From Pseudomonadota bacterium (GTDB lineage: Bacteria > Pseudomonadota > Gammaproteobacteria > Steroidobacterales > Steroidobacteraceae): 64,000 nt of DNA. The stretch is from assembly GCA_018241525.1 (NCBI GenBank), contig JAFEDR010000012.1, positions 310,001-374,000 of the forward strand, read 5' to 3'. The stretch's first letter is position 1; every line of letters starts with the position of its first letter. Both the position numbers and the translations under genes were made by a program. Shown in pieces: positions 35,472 to 43,457 of this stretch. The notes beneath the pieces are model-generated. The model worked only from the letters and a program-made list of their open reading frames with translations, was not told the DNA's origin and did no database searches.

Positions 35472-37535
35472 TCAGCCGAGCACGACTTCCTCGGGCTTGT
35501 GCACGAAGTAGCCCTGGATGAACTCGATGCCGAGCTGCCAGAGCACCGCCATCGTGTTCGCATCCTCGACGCGCTCGGCGATCGTCTGCGCGCCGACGCC
35601 CTTCGCGACCTGCACCAGCCCCTTGACCTTCTGCTGCAGCACGTTGTTGCTGGCAAGTCCCTGCATCAGCGTGCCGTCGATCTTCACCACGTCCGGCTTC
35701 AGGTGGCCGACCAGCTGCTGCGGGTCGGCGCCGCCGCCGAAGTGCTCGATCGCAAAGCGGAAGCCCTGCCGCTTGCAGTGATCGCGCAGCTCGCGCGCGC
35801 CGTCGAGGTGCTGCTCGATGACGTCCTGGCCGACCTGGAAGCAGAGCCGCGAGGGGTCGACCCGGCTCGCCTTGAGCTGGTTCGAGAGCCAGATCGGCAG
35901 TGACTTGTCGTTGACGGTGTCCTTCGAGAGGCGGACGAAGATGCCGGCGGGCTTGCGCGCCGCGCAGAACGACATCGACGCGCCGATTACCCAGCGGTCG
36001 ATGTTCTTCATCAGGTCGTTGCGCTCGGCGGCCGGGATGAACTCGGACGGCAGCACTTCCTTGCCCTGCTCGTCGAGCATGCGCACCAGCACGTCGAACA
36101 TGCCCTTGTCCTCGCCGAGCAGGCTCGCGATCGGCTGCTGCACGAGGCGGAAGCGGTTTTCCATCAGCGCGGCCTTGATGTGCCGCACCCAGATCTTGTC
36201 GTAGGCCTGCACGCGCGTGTCGGAGTCGGCGCGGCCCACCGTGTAGACCTGGTTGCCGCCCTTCTCGGTGCCCTTGCGGGCGGCCTCGACGGCGTCCGCG
36301 ACCGGGCCTGCCGGGTCCTGCACCGAGGCCGGCACCACGCCGAGGCCGACCGTCGCGGTCGCCGGCAGCGTGCGCGATTCGACCTTGAGCGTGCTGCCGT
36401 GGACCTTGCGCACGATGTGCTCGGCCCAGGCCTCGACGTCGCGCTGCGTGCCGCGCTCGATCAGGAACATCAGGCTGCCGCTCGTGAAGCGGCCGGCGAG
36501 GTCGCCGGGCGCCGACTCGGCGCGGACCACGGTCGCGAACTGCGCGACCAGCTCCTCGGCGTTCAGCGGCCCGACCTGGCCGACCAGCTGGTCGAGGCGG
36601 TCGAGGCGGATCGAGGCGAGGTAGCGGACGCCGCCCTTGACGGGCTCGGCGAGCCGCGCGCGCAGCTGCTCGACGAAGTAGCGCCGGTGCAGCAGCCCGG
36701 TCGCGGGATCGGTGCGCACCGCGTCGGCGAGCCGGCGCTGGATCTCGTCCTCGTCGTGGCGGCGCGAGGGCACGACGAAGCGCACCACCGGCTCGCCGTC
36801 GAACTCGCCCTGCGACAGCGTCATCTCGAGCGGCAGGTGGGTGCCGTCGGCAAGCTGCGCCGTGACCCGCAGCCGGTGGTCGCTCCACTTGCCGGTCAGG
36901 CAGGCCGCGAGGCCGCCCTTGAGCGCGGCGTGCGATTCGGCGTCGAACAGGTCCATCAGCGGCTGGCCGCGGATCGCGTCGGCCTCCGAGTAGCCGTAGA
37001 GCTCGAGCCAGGCCGGGTTCGCGTCGACCACGATGCCGTCGGCGACCTGCGCGATCGCATCCGCCGAGCCCTGCATGAAGGCGGCGAGCTCGCGCTGGTA
37101 CTCGCGTGCCGAGGACAGCGTCGAGTTGAGCGCGCGCTCGAGGCGGAACGCGCGCAGCTCGCGCGCGCAGACGAGCTGCAGCCGCTCGGGATTGGCGAGC
37201 GAGACGACTTCCTGGGCGCCGGCGCGCAGCGCCGTCGTCATCGATGCCTCGCTGACGTCCTGGCTCACGACCAGCACCGGTACCGGGGGCTGGGTGCGGG
37301 CCCGCAGCTCGCCGAGCGCCTCGAGCGGCAGCAGCCCCTCGTCGGCGAATACCACCAGGAGCTCGGGGTTGATCTGGATCAGCGCATCGACGAGGTCGCG
37401 CGCGTCCGGCAGCCAGGTGCAATGCACCGCGTGCCCGGCGCGCCGCAGGGTCTGGTTGATGGCCTCGACATGGTCCTGCAGGCGGGTGAGGACCAGCATC
37501 GGGACCGGCACCGCCTCCGGTGCCGCGGGTTTCAT
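35472..37535 (-). CDS. fimX: FimX-like receiver-PAS-GGDEF-EAL protein with degenerate catalytic motifs
   Basis: 687 residues, almost the length of Pseudomonas FimX (691). Order: receiver-like domain (about 10-130; NPELLVVFADEGLLPLEAL), PAS (about 165-270; ADAIAQVADGIVVDANPAWLELYGYS), GGDEF-like (about 280-430) and EAL-like (about 440-687). In the GGDEF domain the signature is RFTSGSLMFLIER instead of GGDEF. In the EAL domain the EAL motif is replaced by MFDVLVRM, DDFGxG by EHFGGG, and IAEGVE by IAERVED. These changes predict loss of both cyclase and phosphodiesterase activity, so it likely works as a c-di-GMP receptor in type IV pilus assembly/twitching, as FimX does. ATG 37533-37535 is chosen to match family length; the open frame continues upstream. 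Divergent from efp. fimV lies elsewhere in this window. Confidence 0.83.
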   Translation of the reverse strand: MKPAAPEAVPVPMLVLTRLQDHVEAINQTLRRAGHAVHCTWLPDARDLVDALIQINPELLVVFADEGLLPLEALGELRARTQPPVPVLVVSQDVSEASMTTALRAGAQEVVSLANPERLQLVCARELRAFRLERALNSTLSSAREYQRELAAFMQGSADAIAQVADGIVVDANPAWLELYGYSEADAIRGQPLMDLFDAESHAALKGGLAACLTGKWSDHRLRVTAQLADGTHLPLEMTLSQGEFDGEPVVRFVVPSRRHDEDEIQRRLADAVRTDPATGLLHRRYFVEQLRARLAEPVKGGVRYLASIRLDRLDQLVGQVGPLNAEELVAQFATVVRAESAPGDLAGRFTSGSLMFLIERGTQRDVEAWAEHIVRKVHGSTLKVESRTLPATATVGLGVVPASVQDPAGPVADAVEAARKGTEKGGNQVYTVGRADSDTRVQAYDKIWVRHIKAALMENRFRLVQQPIASLLGEDKGMFDVLVRMLDEQGKEVLPSEFIPAAERNDLMKNIDRWVIGASMSFCAARKPAGIFVRLSKDTVNDKSLPIWLSNQLKASRVDPSRLCFQVGQDVIEQHLDGARELRDHCKRQGFRFAIEHFGGGADPQQLVGHLKPDVVKIDGTLMQGLASNNVLQQKVKGLVQVAKGVGAQTIAERVEDANTMAVLWQLGIEFIQGYFVHKPEEVVLG

Positions 37536-37703
37536 GAGCGAATCGGACAAGTCTCGACCCCGGCGGTGGGTAATTCCGCGCGGAGGATCGTACCACCCGC
37601 CCTGCCGGGCCCCGGGCGACCGACTCGACACTTTCCCGCCCCGGCGGGCCTCATTCACGCCTCAGGGAATGCCCGGCCGCTGGTCCTAAGTATCGGGTGC
37701 AGC

Positions 37704-37709
37704 TATAAT
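37704..37709 (+). promoter_or_regulatory. TATAAT -10 box of efp
   Basis: A perfect -10 element lies 70 bp before the efp ATG, predicting a leader of about 64 nt. The -35 region (TGGTCC) is weak. Confidence 0.5.
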
Positions 37710-37779
37710 GGCCGGCCTTTTAGTGAGGACTTCGGCTCGCCCCGTGCGGCCCCCCTCGGCGGTCCTCGGAGCAGCGCGC

Positions 37780-38346
37780 ATGTCCAGCTACAGCACCAAC
37801 GAATTCAAGTCCGGCCTCAAGATCCTGATCGACGGCGAGCCGTTCTCGATCGTCGAGAACGAGATGGTGAAGCCCGGCAAGGGCCAGGCCTTCAACCGCG
37901 TCAAGATCAGGAACCTCAAGAACGGCAAGGTGACCGAGCGCACCTGGAAGTCGGGCGACTCCGTCGAGGCCGCCGACGTCGTCGACGCCGACATGCAGTA
38001 CCTCTACACCGACGGCGACTTCTGGACCTTCATGCTGCCCGACACCTTCGAGCAGTACACCGCCGGCAAGTCGGCGATGGGCGAAGCGGCGCAGTGGCTC
38101 AAGGACGGCGTCGAGTGCATCGTGACGCTGTGGAACGGCCAGCCGCTCTCCGTCACGCCGCCGGCGCACGTCGAGCTCAAGATCGTCGAGACCGACCCGG
38201 GCGTGCGCGGTGATACCGTGACCGGCGGCCAGAAGCCCGCCAAGCTCGAGACCGGCGCCGTGGTGCGCGTGCCGCTCTTCATCAACGAGGGCGAGGTCAT
38301 CAAGGTCGATACGCGCACCGGCGAGTACATCTCGCGCGCGAAGTAG
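37780..38346 (+). CDS. efp: Translation elongation factor P
   Basis: 188 residues, as in E. coli. EF-P relieves ribosome stalling at polyproline runs. The modified lysine is K34 in MVKPGKGQAFNRVK, the sequence context used by the EpmA/EpmB beta-lysylation system; the matching ligase gene epmA lies about 0.6 kb downstream on the other strand. Domains I-III are complete, ending in VIKVDTRTGEYISRAK. ATG 37780 gives the standard N-terminus; the frame is open 24 codons upstream from a spurious ATG inside the -10 box. EF-P should matter here, as several neighbours (FimV, DedD, the cyclophilin tail) have proline-rich stretches. Confidence 0.97.
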   Translation: MSSYSTNEFKSGLKILIDGEPFSIVENEMVKPGKGQAFNRVKIRNLKNGKVTERTWKSGDSVEAADVVDADMQYLYTDGDFWTFMLPDTFEQYTAGKSAMGEAAQWLKDGVECIVTLWNGQPLSVTPPAHVELKIVETDPGVRGDTVTGGQKPAKLETGAVVRVPLFINEGEVIKVDTRTGEYISRAK

Positions 38347-38395
38347 ACGGCGCGCGCCCCCGGGCGGCCGGCGACGGCGGCCCGCGGCGGCGGCG

Positions 38396-38890
38396 CTACA
38401 GGTCGCTGCCGGCGACCAGCCGCGCCGCGAATGCCTCGAGTCCGCGGGCGTCGGCCGCGCCGAAGCGCCCGAGCCGCGGGCTGTCGAGGTCGAGCACCCC
38501 GGCGAGCCGCGTACCGACGAGCAGCGGCACCACGATCTCCGAGTTCGAGGCCGCATCGCAGGCGATGTGGCCCGGGAAGGCGTGCACGTCCGGGACGACG
38601 ACCGTCTCGCGCCGCGCAGCCGCCGTGCCGCAGACCCCCTGGCCGATCGCGATCCGCACGCAGGCGGGCTGGCCCTGGAACGGGCCGACCACGAGGCCGC
38701 CGTCGCGCACGAGGTAGAACCCGGCCCAGTTGAGGTCGGGCAGCATCCCGTAGAGGAGCGCGGCCGCGTTGGCGAGGTTCGCGATCGGGTCGCGCTCGCC
38801 GGCGAGCAGCCCGGCCAGTGCCTGGTGGAGCTCGGCATAGAGCGCCTCGGGCGCGAGGTCGGCGGCGGCGCGGCTGACGGCGTGGCTCAT
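38396..38890 (-). CDS. msrC: Free methionine-(R)-sulfoxide reductase (GAF domain)
   Basis: 164 residues, a single GAF domain. The enzyme reduces free methionine-R-sulfoxide with thioredoxin. The three conserved cysteines of the family are present as C77 (QPACVRI), C87 (GQGVCGTAA) and C111 (FPGHIACDAASNSEIVVPL). The N-terminus LYAELHQALAGLLAGERDPIANLANAAALLY also matches. ATG at 38888-38890. It converges on efp and follows epmA on the same strand after 30 bp, so it may be transcribed with SCO1-psd-epmA. It adds to the oxidative-damage genes in this window. Confidence 0.93.
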   Translation of the reverse strand: MSHAVSRAAADLAPEALYAELHQALAGLLAGERDPIANLANAAALLYGMLPDLNWAGFYLVRDGGLVVGPFQGQPACVRIAIGQGVCGTAAARRETVVVPDVHAFPGHIACDAASNSEIVVPLLVGTRLAGVLDLDSPRLGRFGAADARGLEAFAARLVAGSDL

Positions 38891-38920
38891 CGGCGTGCTC
38901 CCCCGGCGCGTGGCCGGGCC

Positions 38921-39886
38921 TCAGGCGTTCTCGACCGTGAAGGTAAGCACCTCGGCGAGCGAGCCGCAACCGAGCGCCACCATCAGGACCCGATCGAGCC
39001 CGACCGCGACGCCGGCACAGGGCGGCAGCCCGGCGGCAAGCGCCGCGAGCAGCCGCTCGTCGAGCGGCGGCAGCGGCAGGCCGCGCGCGCGCCGGATCGC
39101 GAGGTCCTGCTCGAAACGGCGACGCTGCTCGGCGGGGTCGGCGAGCTCGTGGAAGCCGTTGCAGAGCTCGAGGCCCTGCGCATACGCCTCGAAGCGCGCC
39201 GCGACCGGCGGCTCGCCGGGCAGCAGCCGGGCGAGCGCCGCCTGCGAGGCAGGGAAGTCATGGACGAAGGTCAGGCGGCCGCGGCCGAGGGTCGGGCCGA
39301 CGACCACGGCCATCAGGAAGTCGAGGTAGGTGTCGCGATCGGGTCCCAGGTCACCCTGCGCCCCGTGCCGCGCGGCGAGCGCCGCGAGCTCGGCGAGCGG
39401 CGCAGTGTACGGATCGAGCCCGAGCGGCCGGCCGAGCGCCTCGCGATAGCTCAGGCGCTCCGCCGTCGCAGCGAGTCGCGGGCCGAGCAGCTCGCCGAGC
39501 AGTGCCGCGACCTCGTCCATCAGCGCGTGCTGGTCGAAGCCGAGCCGGTACCACTCGAGCATCGTGAACTCGGGGTTGTGCCGCGGCCCGGCCTCCTCGT
39601 CGCGGAACACCTTGCAGATCTGGTAGATGTCGCCGCTGCCGGCGGCGAGCAGGCGCTTCATCGCGTACTCGGGCGAGGTCTGCAGGTAGTACGGCGCGGG
39701 CCGGCCGGCGAGGCGGGTCGACAGCGAGGCGAGGTGCACGTCGGTGGCCGCGCCCTGCGCGAGCACCGGCGTCTCGACCTCGAGCACGCCGCGCGCCGCG
39801 AAGAACGCGCGGCAGCGCGCGAGCAGTCCGGCGCGCGCGCGCAGCGCCTCGGGCGCCGCGCCCGGGCGGAACCCGGGCTCGCTCAC
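38921..39886 (-). CDS. epmA: EF-P--(R)-beta-lysine ligase
   Basis: 321 residues, similar to E. coli EpmA/GenX/PoxA (325). It is a class II lysyl-tRNA-synthetase paralogue without the anticodon-binding domain and attaches beta-lysine to EF-P Lys34. Class II motif 2 is seen in QICKVFRDEEAGPRHNPEFT (with TMLEWYR following) and motif 3 in GVAVGLDRVLMVALG. The start is GTG 39884-39886 (VSEPGFRPGAAPEAL), overlapping the psd stop by 4 nt (GTGA). epmB (lysine 2,3-aminomutase) is not in the window and must be elsewhere if the pathway works. Confidence 0.95.
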   Translation of the reverse strand: MSEPGFRPGAAPEALRARAGLLARCRAFFAARGVLEVETPVLAQGAATDVHLASLSTRLAGRPAPYYLQTSPEYAMKRLLAAGSGDIYQICKVFRDEEAGPRHNPEFTMLEWYRLGFDQHALMDEVAALLGELLGPRLAATAERLSYREALGRPLGLDPYTAPLAELAALAARHGAQGDLGPDRDTYLDFLMAVVVGPTLGRGRLTFVHDFPASQAALARLLPGEPPVAARFEAYAQGLELCNGFHELADPAEQRRRFEQDLAIRRARGLPLPPLDERLLAALAAGLPPCAGVAVGLDRVLMVALGCGSLAEVLTFTVENA

Positions 39887-40755
39887 GGCGTGCGGCACGC
39901 GGCGATCGCCTCGCCCACGCGCACGCGCGCCCCGGGCTGGAAGCGTGCGCCCCAGGCGATGGCGCCGCGCGGCAGCAGCACGATCACGGTCGAGCCCATG
40001 TTGAAGCGGCCGAGCTCGGCGCCCTTCAGGAAGTGCGGTGCGGGGGAGGGCGGCGCGAGGCTCACCGCCCGCCGCGGCCGGCGCGGCGTCAGGTCGCCGT
40101 AGCCGACGAGGCCGATGCTGCCGACGTTGAGCGCGCCGACGAACACCACCGCGAGCGGGCCCGCCTGCGTCTCGAAGCTGCAGATCACGCGCTCGTTGCG
40201 CGCGAACAGCCGCGGCACGCTGGCCGCGGTCGCGCCGTTGACGCTGAACAGCGCTCCGGGCACGTAGTGGACCCCGCTCAGCGTGCCGGCCAGCGGCATG
40301 TGGACGCGGTGGTAGTTGTACGGTGCGAGGTAGATCGTCGCGAACTCGCCGCCGATGAACGGCCGGGCGCGCGCCGCGTCCCCGAGCAGCTCCTCGAGCG
40401 TGTACCAGCGGCTCTTGGCGGCGAGCTGCGCCTGCAGCACGCGGCTGCCGTCGATCGTGCCGCGCTCGCTGACCGTGCCGTCGCACGGCGACACCAGCAC
40501 CTCGGCGCCCGCGGCGATCGGCCGCGCGCCGGGCTTCAGCGCGCGGGTGAAGAACTCGTTGAAGGTCCGATAGCCGTCCGGGTCCGCGATCGCGGCCTCG
40601 TCGAGGTCGATGTCGTAGAGCCGCCGGAAGCCGCCGATCAATGCCCGGCGCAGCGCCGGTGACTCGATCCGCGCGAGCGCGTGCACCGCAGCGGTCACGA
40701 GGTGCTGCGGCAGCAGGTACTGGAGCGCGACGAAGGCGGCCCGGGCCGGCGACAT
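39883..40755 (-). CDS. psd: Phosphatidylserine decarboxylase proenzyme
   Basis: 290 residues. Psd decarboxylates phosphatidylserine to phosphatidylethanolamine at the inner membrane, after self-cleavage that makes a pyruvoyl group. The catalytic aspartate lies in VSPCDGTVSE and the histidine in YNYHRVHMPL. The self-cleavage site is FNMGSTVIVLL, i.e. M-G-S-T instead of the common L-G-S-T; the cleaved G-S pair is intact, so activity is expected. The ATG at 40753-40755 shares one base with the stop of the upstream SCO1 gene, and the 3' end overlaps epmA by 4 nt, so the three genes are tightly coupled. The psd-epmA pairing is common in gammaproteobacteria. Confidence 0.95.
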   Translation of the reverse strand: MSPARAAFVALQYLLPQHLVTAAVHALARIESPALRRALIGGFRRLYDIDLDEAAIADPDGYRTFNEFFTRALKPGARPIAAGAEVLVSPCDGTVSERGTIDGSRVLQAQLAAKSRWYTLEELLGDAARARPFIGGEFATIYLAPYNYHRVHMPLAGTLSGVHYVPGALFSVNGATAASVPRLFARNERVICSFETQAGPLAVVFVGALNVGSIGLVGYGDLTPRRPRRAVSLAPPSPAPHFLKGAELGRFNMGSTVIVLLPRGAIAWGARFQPGARVRVGEAIAACRTP

Positions 40756-41420
40756 CAGCGGCGGCCCGCGCCGCCGACGATCCGCCGGTAGTCGGCCGCG
40801 ATGGTGTCGGCGACGTGCGGCGTCGGGAACAGCGCCAGCAGCCGCGCGCCCGGGTCGATCAGGAACAGCGCCGCGGTGTGGTCGACCGCGTAGCTGCCTT
40901 CCACCGGCGGATGGCGCTGGAAGGCGGCGCCGAGCGCGCCCGCGAACGCGGCCACCGCCTCGTCGCTGCCGGTCACGCCGCCGAAGGTGGGATGGAAATG
41001 CGGTACGTAGCGGCCGAGCACCTCGGGCGTGTCGCGTGCCGGGTCGACGCTGACCATGACCACGGCCGGCAGGTCGCGCGCTGGCAGGTCGCCGAGCTCG
41101 CGCAGCGCGGCGGCCAGCGTCGTCAGGGTCGTGGGGCACAGGTCCGGGCAGTTCGTGTAGCCGAAGAACACGAACGTGTAGTGCCCGAGCAGCGCGTCGC
41201 GGTCGAAGCGCGAGCCGTCGGGTCGCGCGAGGGCGAAGGCGGGCAGCGCCCGCGGCACGCCGTAGACCGCCGCCACCTGGGTCGCCGGCACGGCGGGCTC
41301 CGCGCCGAGCCGGTGGCGGGCGTAGAGCGCGCCGGCCGCCGCGGCGGCGAGCAGTGCGACCGCGAGCGCGAGGCGCGGCAGGGTAACCGCGGCGGAGGCA
41401 GGGGGAGGGGCGTCGGGCAT
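40755..41420 (-). CDS. SCO1/SenC family copper-binding protein
   Basis: 221 residues. An N-terminal hydrophobic segment (LALAVALLAAAAAGALYA, about 17-34) anchors or exports the protein. The thioredoxin-like domain carries the copper-binding C91 and C95 (TNCPDLCPTTL) and His181 (AVDHTAALFLID). Sco proteins deliver copper to the CuA site of cytochrome c oxidase or act as thiol reductases. ATG 41418-41420. It is the first gene of a minus-strand unit with psd and epmA, and divergent from prmB across only 51 bp, so both promoters must be compact or overlapping. Confidence 0.93.
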   Translation of the reverse strand: MPDAPPPASAAVTLPRLALAVALLAAAAAGALYARHRLGAEPAVPATQVAAVYGVPRALPAFALARPDGSRFDRDALLGHYTFVFFGYTNCPDLCPTTLTTLAAALRELGDLPARDLPAVVMVSVDPARDTPEVLGRYVPHFHPTFGGVTGSDEAVAAFAGALGAAFQRHPPVEGSYAVDHTAALFLIDPGARLLALFPTPHVADTIAADYRRIVGGAGRR

Positions 41421-41471
41421 GCGCCGATTATCCCAGAGTTGCCGGCCGCGCCGCTCGATTAGACTCGCCGC

Positions 41472-42350
41472 ATGCCCGCCCGCGCCCTGCCGCCGCCCTA
41501 CGCCGCCGATGCCATCCGCTGGGCCGCGCGGCGCCTCGACCGCGCCGGGCTCGCCTACGGCCACGGCACCGACAACCCGCTCGACGAGGCCGCGGCGCTC
41601 GTGTTCCATGCCGCGCGCTGGCCGCACGCCGCGGCGCCCGCCGCCTACCGCTGGGTGCTGCCGCGCGCGGCGCGCCTCGCGCTCGCGCGGCTGGTCGCGC
41701 GCCGCATCGCGACGCGCGAGCCGTCCGCGTACCTGACGGGGGTCACCTGGTTCGCGGGGCTCGAGATGCACGTCGATAAACGCGTGCTCGTGCCGCGTTC
41801 GCCGATCGCCGAGCTGATCGAGACGCGCTTCCGGCCGTTCATCGACCCGGCGCGCGTGCGTCGCATCCTCGACATCGGCACCGGCTCCGGCTGCATCGCG
41901 ATCGCCTGCGCACGGGCCTTCCCGGCCGCCGAGGTGGACGCGGCCGACCTCTCGCCGGAGGCGCTCGCCGTCGCGGCCGCGAACATCCGCCGCCACCGGC
42001 TCGGGCGGCGCGTGAAGCCGCGGCTGTCGAACGTGTACGCCGGTCTCGGCGCGCGCCGCTACGATATCATCGTCAGCAATCCGCCTTACGTGCCGGACGC
42101 CGACGTGCGGCGCCTGCCGGCGGAGTATCGGCACGAGCCCGCGCTCGGACTCGCCGCCGGCCGCGATGGCCTCGATGCGGTGCGCGTGATCCTCGAGGGC
42201 GCCTGCGAGCGGCTCGAGCCCCGCGGGATCCTGGTGGTTGAGGTCGGCGACAGCCAGGCCGCGGTCGAGCGCGCCTGGCCCGAGCTGCCGCTCCTCTGGC
42301 TCGAGTTCGAGCGCGGCGGCGGCGGGGTGTTCCTGCTGCGGAGGGAGTAG
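41472..42350 (+). CDS. prmB: Ribosomal protein uL3 glutamine N5-methyltransferase
   Basis: 292 residues. The SAM-dependent enzyme methylates a glutamine in ribosomal protein L3. The SAM motif is ILDIGTGSGCIAIACARAFP and the catalytic loop is IIVSNPPYVP. The N-terminal AADAIRWAARRLDRAGLAYGHGTDNPLDEA is specific to PrmB rather than PrmC (HemK). It is followed by aroC after 3 bp, a conserved neighbourhood. ATG 41472 is the first start; no strong ribosome site is visible. Confidence 0.94.
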   Translation: MPARALPPPYAADAIRWAARRLDRAGLAYGHGTDNPLDEAAALVFHAARWPHAAAPAAYRWVLPRAARLALARLVARRIATREPSAYLTGVTWFAGLEMHVDKRVLVPRSPIAELIETRFRPFIDPARVRRILDIGTGSGCIAIACARAFPAAEVDAADLSPEALAVAAANIRRHRLGRRVKPRLSNVYAGLGARRYDIIVSNPPYVPDADVRRLPAEYRHEPALGLAAGRDGLDAVRVILEGACERLEPRGILVVEVGDSQAAVERAWPELPLLWLEFERGGGGVFLLRRE

Positions 42351-42353
42351 CGG

Positions 42354-43457
42354 ATGTCGGGCAACACCTTCGGCAGGCTGTTCGCGGTGACCACCTTCGG
42401 CGAGAGCCACGGACCGGCGCTCGGCGCGGTCGTCGACGGCTGCCCGCCGGGTCTAGAGCTCGCCGAGGCCGATCTCGTGCGCGACGTCGAACGACGCCGC
42501 TCCGGCACCTCGCACCACACGAGCCAGCGCAAGGAGCCCGACCAGGTGCGGATCCTGTCGGGGGTCTTCGAGGGCCGCACCACCGGCGCGCCGATCGGGC
42601 TGCTGGTCGAGAATCAGGACGCGCGCTCGCGCGACTACGAGAAGATCAAGGACCGCTTCCGGCCGGGCCACGCCGACTACACCTACCAGCAGAAATACGG
42701 TTTCCGCGACTACCGCGGTGGCGGCCGCTCCTCGGCGCGCGAGACGGTGATGCGGGTCGCGGCGGGTGCGATCGCCCGCAAGTACCTCGCCGAGCGCCTC
42801 GGCGTCAGCATCTACGGCTACCTCGCCGCCATCGGTCCGCTCGACCTCGAGCCGGTCGACCCGCCGAGTGCCTACCAGAACCCGTTCTTCTGCCCGGATC
42901 CCGCGCGCCTCGCCGAGCTCGAGGCGCTGATGTGGCAGGTGCGCGAGGCGGGCGACTCGGTCGGCGCGCGCGTGACGGTGGTCGCGCGCGGGGTGCCGCC
43001 CGGCCTCGGCGAGCCGGTGTTCGACCGGCTCGATGCCGATCTCGCGCACGCGATGATGGGCATCAACGCCGTCAAGGGCGTCGAGGTCGGCGATGGCTTC
43101 GGCGTCGTGCGCCAGCGTGGCAGCAGCGCGCGCGACGAGCTCACGCCCGCCGGCTTCACGGCGAACCACGCCGGCGGCGTGCTCGGCGGGATCTCGACCG
43201 GCCAGGACATCGTGGTCTCGCTGGCGCTGAAGCCGACCTCGAGCATCCAGGTGCCGGGGCGGACCATCGACCTCGACGGCCAGCCGGTCGAGGTCGTCAC
43301 CACCGGCCGCCACGACCCGTGCGTCGGCCTGCGCGCGACGCCGATCGCCGAGGCGATGCTCGCGCTCGTGCTGATGGATCACTGGTTGCGCCATCGCGCG
43401 CAGAACGCCGACGTGCGCTCGCGCACGCCGGTCATCCCCGCCCGCGGCCCGGCGTGA
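42354..43457 (+). CDS. aroC: Chorismate synthase
   Basis: 367 residues. Converts EPSP to chorismate, the last step of the shikimate pathway, with reduced FMN. Signatures: FGESHGPALGAVVDGCPPG at the start, RRSGTSHHTSQRKEPDQV, GHADYTYQQKYGFRDYRGGG, and RHDPCVGLRATPIAEAM near the end. ATG 42354 follows the ribosome site GGAGGG in the end of prmB. The stop overlaps the next permease gene (GTGA). Confidence 0.97.
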   Translation: MSGNTFGRLFAVTTFGESHGPALGAVVDGCPPGLELAEADLVRDVERRRSGTSHHTSQRKEPDQVRILSGVFEGRTTGAPIGLLVENQDARSRDYEKIKDRFRPGHADYTYQQKYGFRDYRGGGRSSARETVMRVAAGAIARKYLAERLGVSIYGYLAAIGPLDLEPVDPPSAYQNPFFCPDPARLAELEALMWQVREAGDSVGARVTVVARGVPPGLGEPVFDRLDADLAHAMMGINAVKGVEVGDGFGVVRQRGSSARDELTPAGFTANHAGGVLGGISTGQDIVVSLALKPTSSIQVPGRTIDLDGQPVEVVTTGRHDPCVGLRATPIAEAMLALVLMDHWLRHRAQNADVRSRTPVIPARGPA

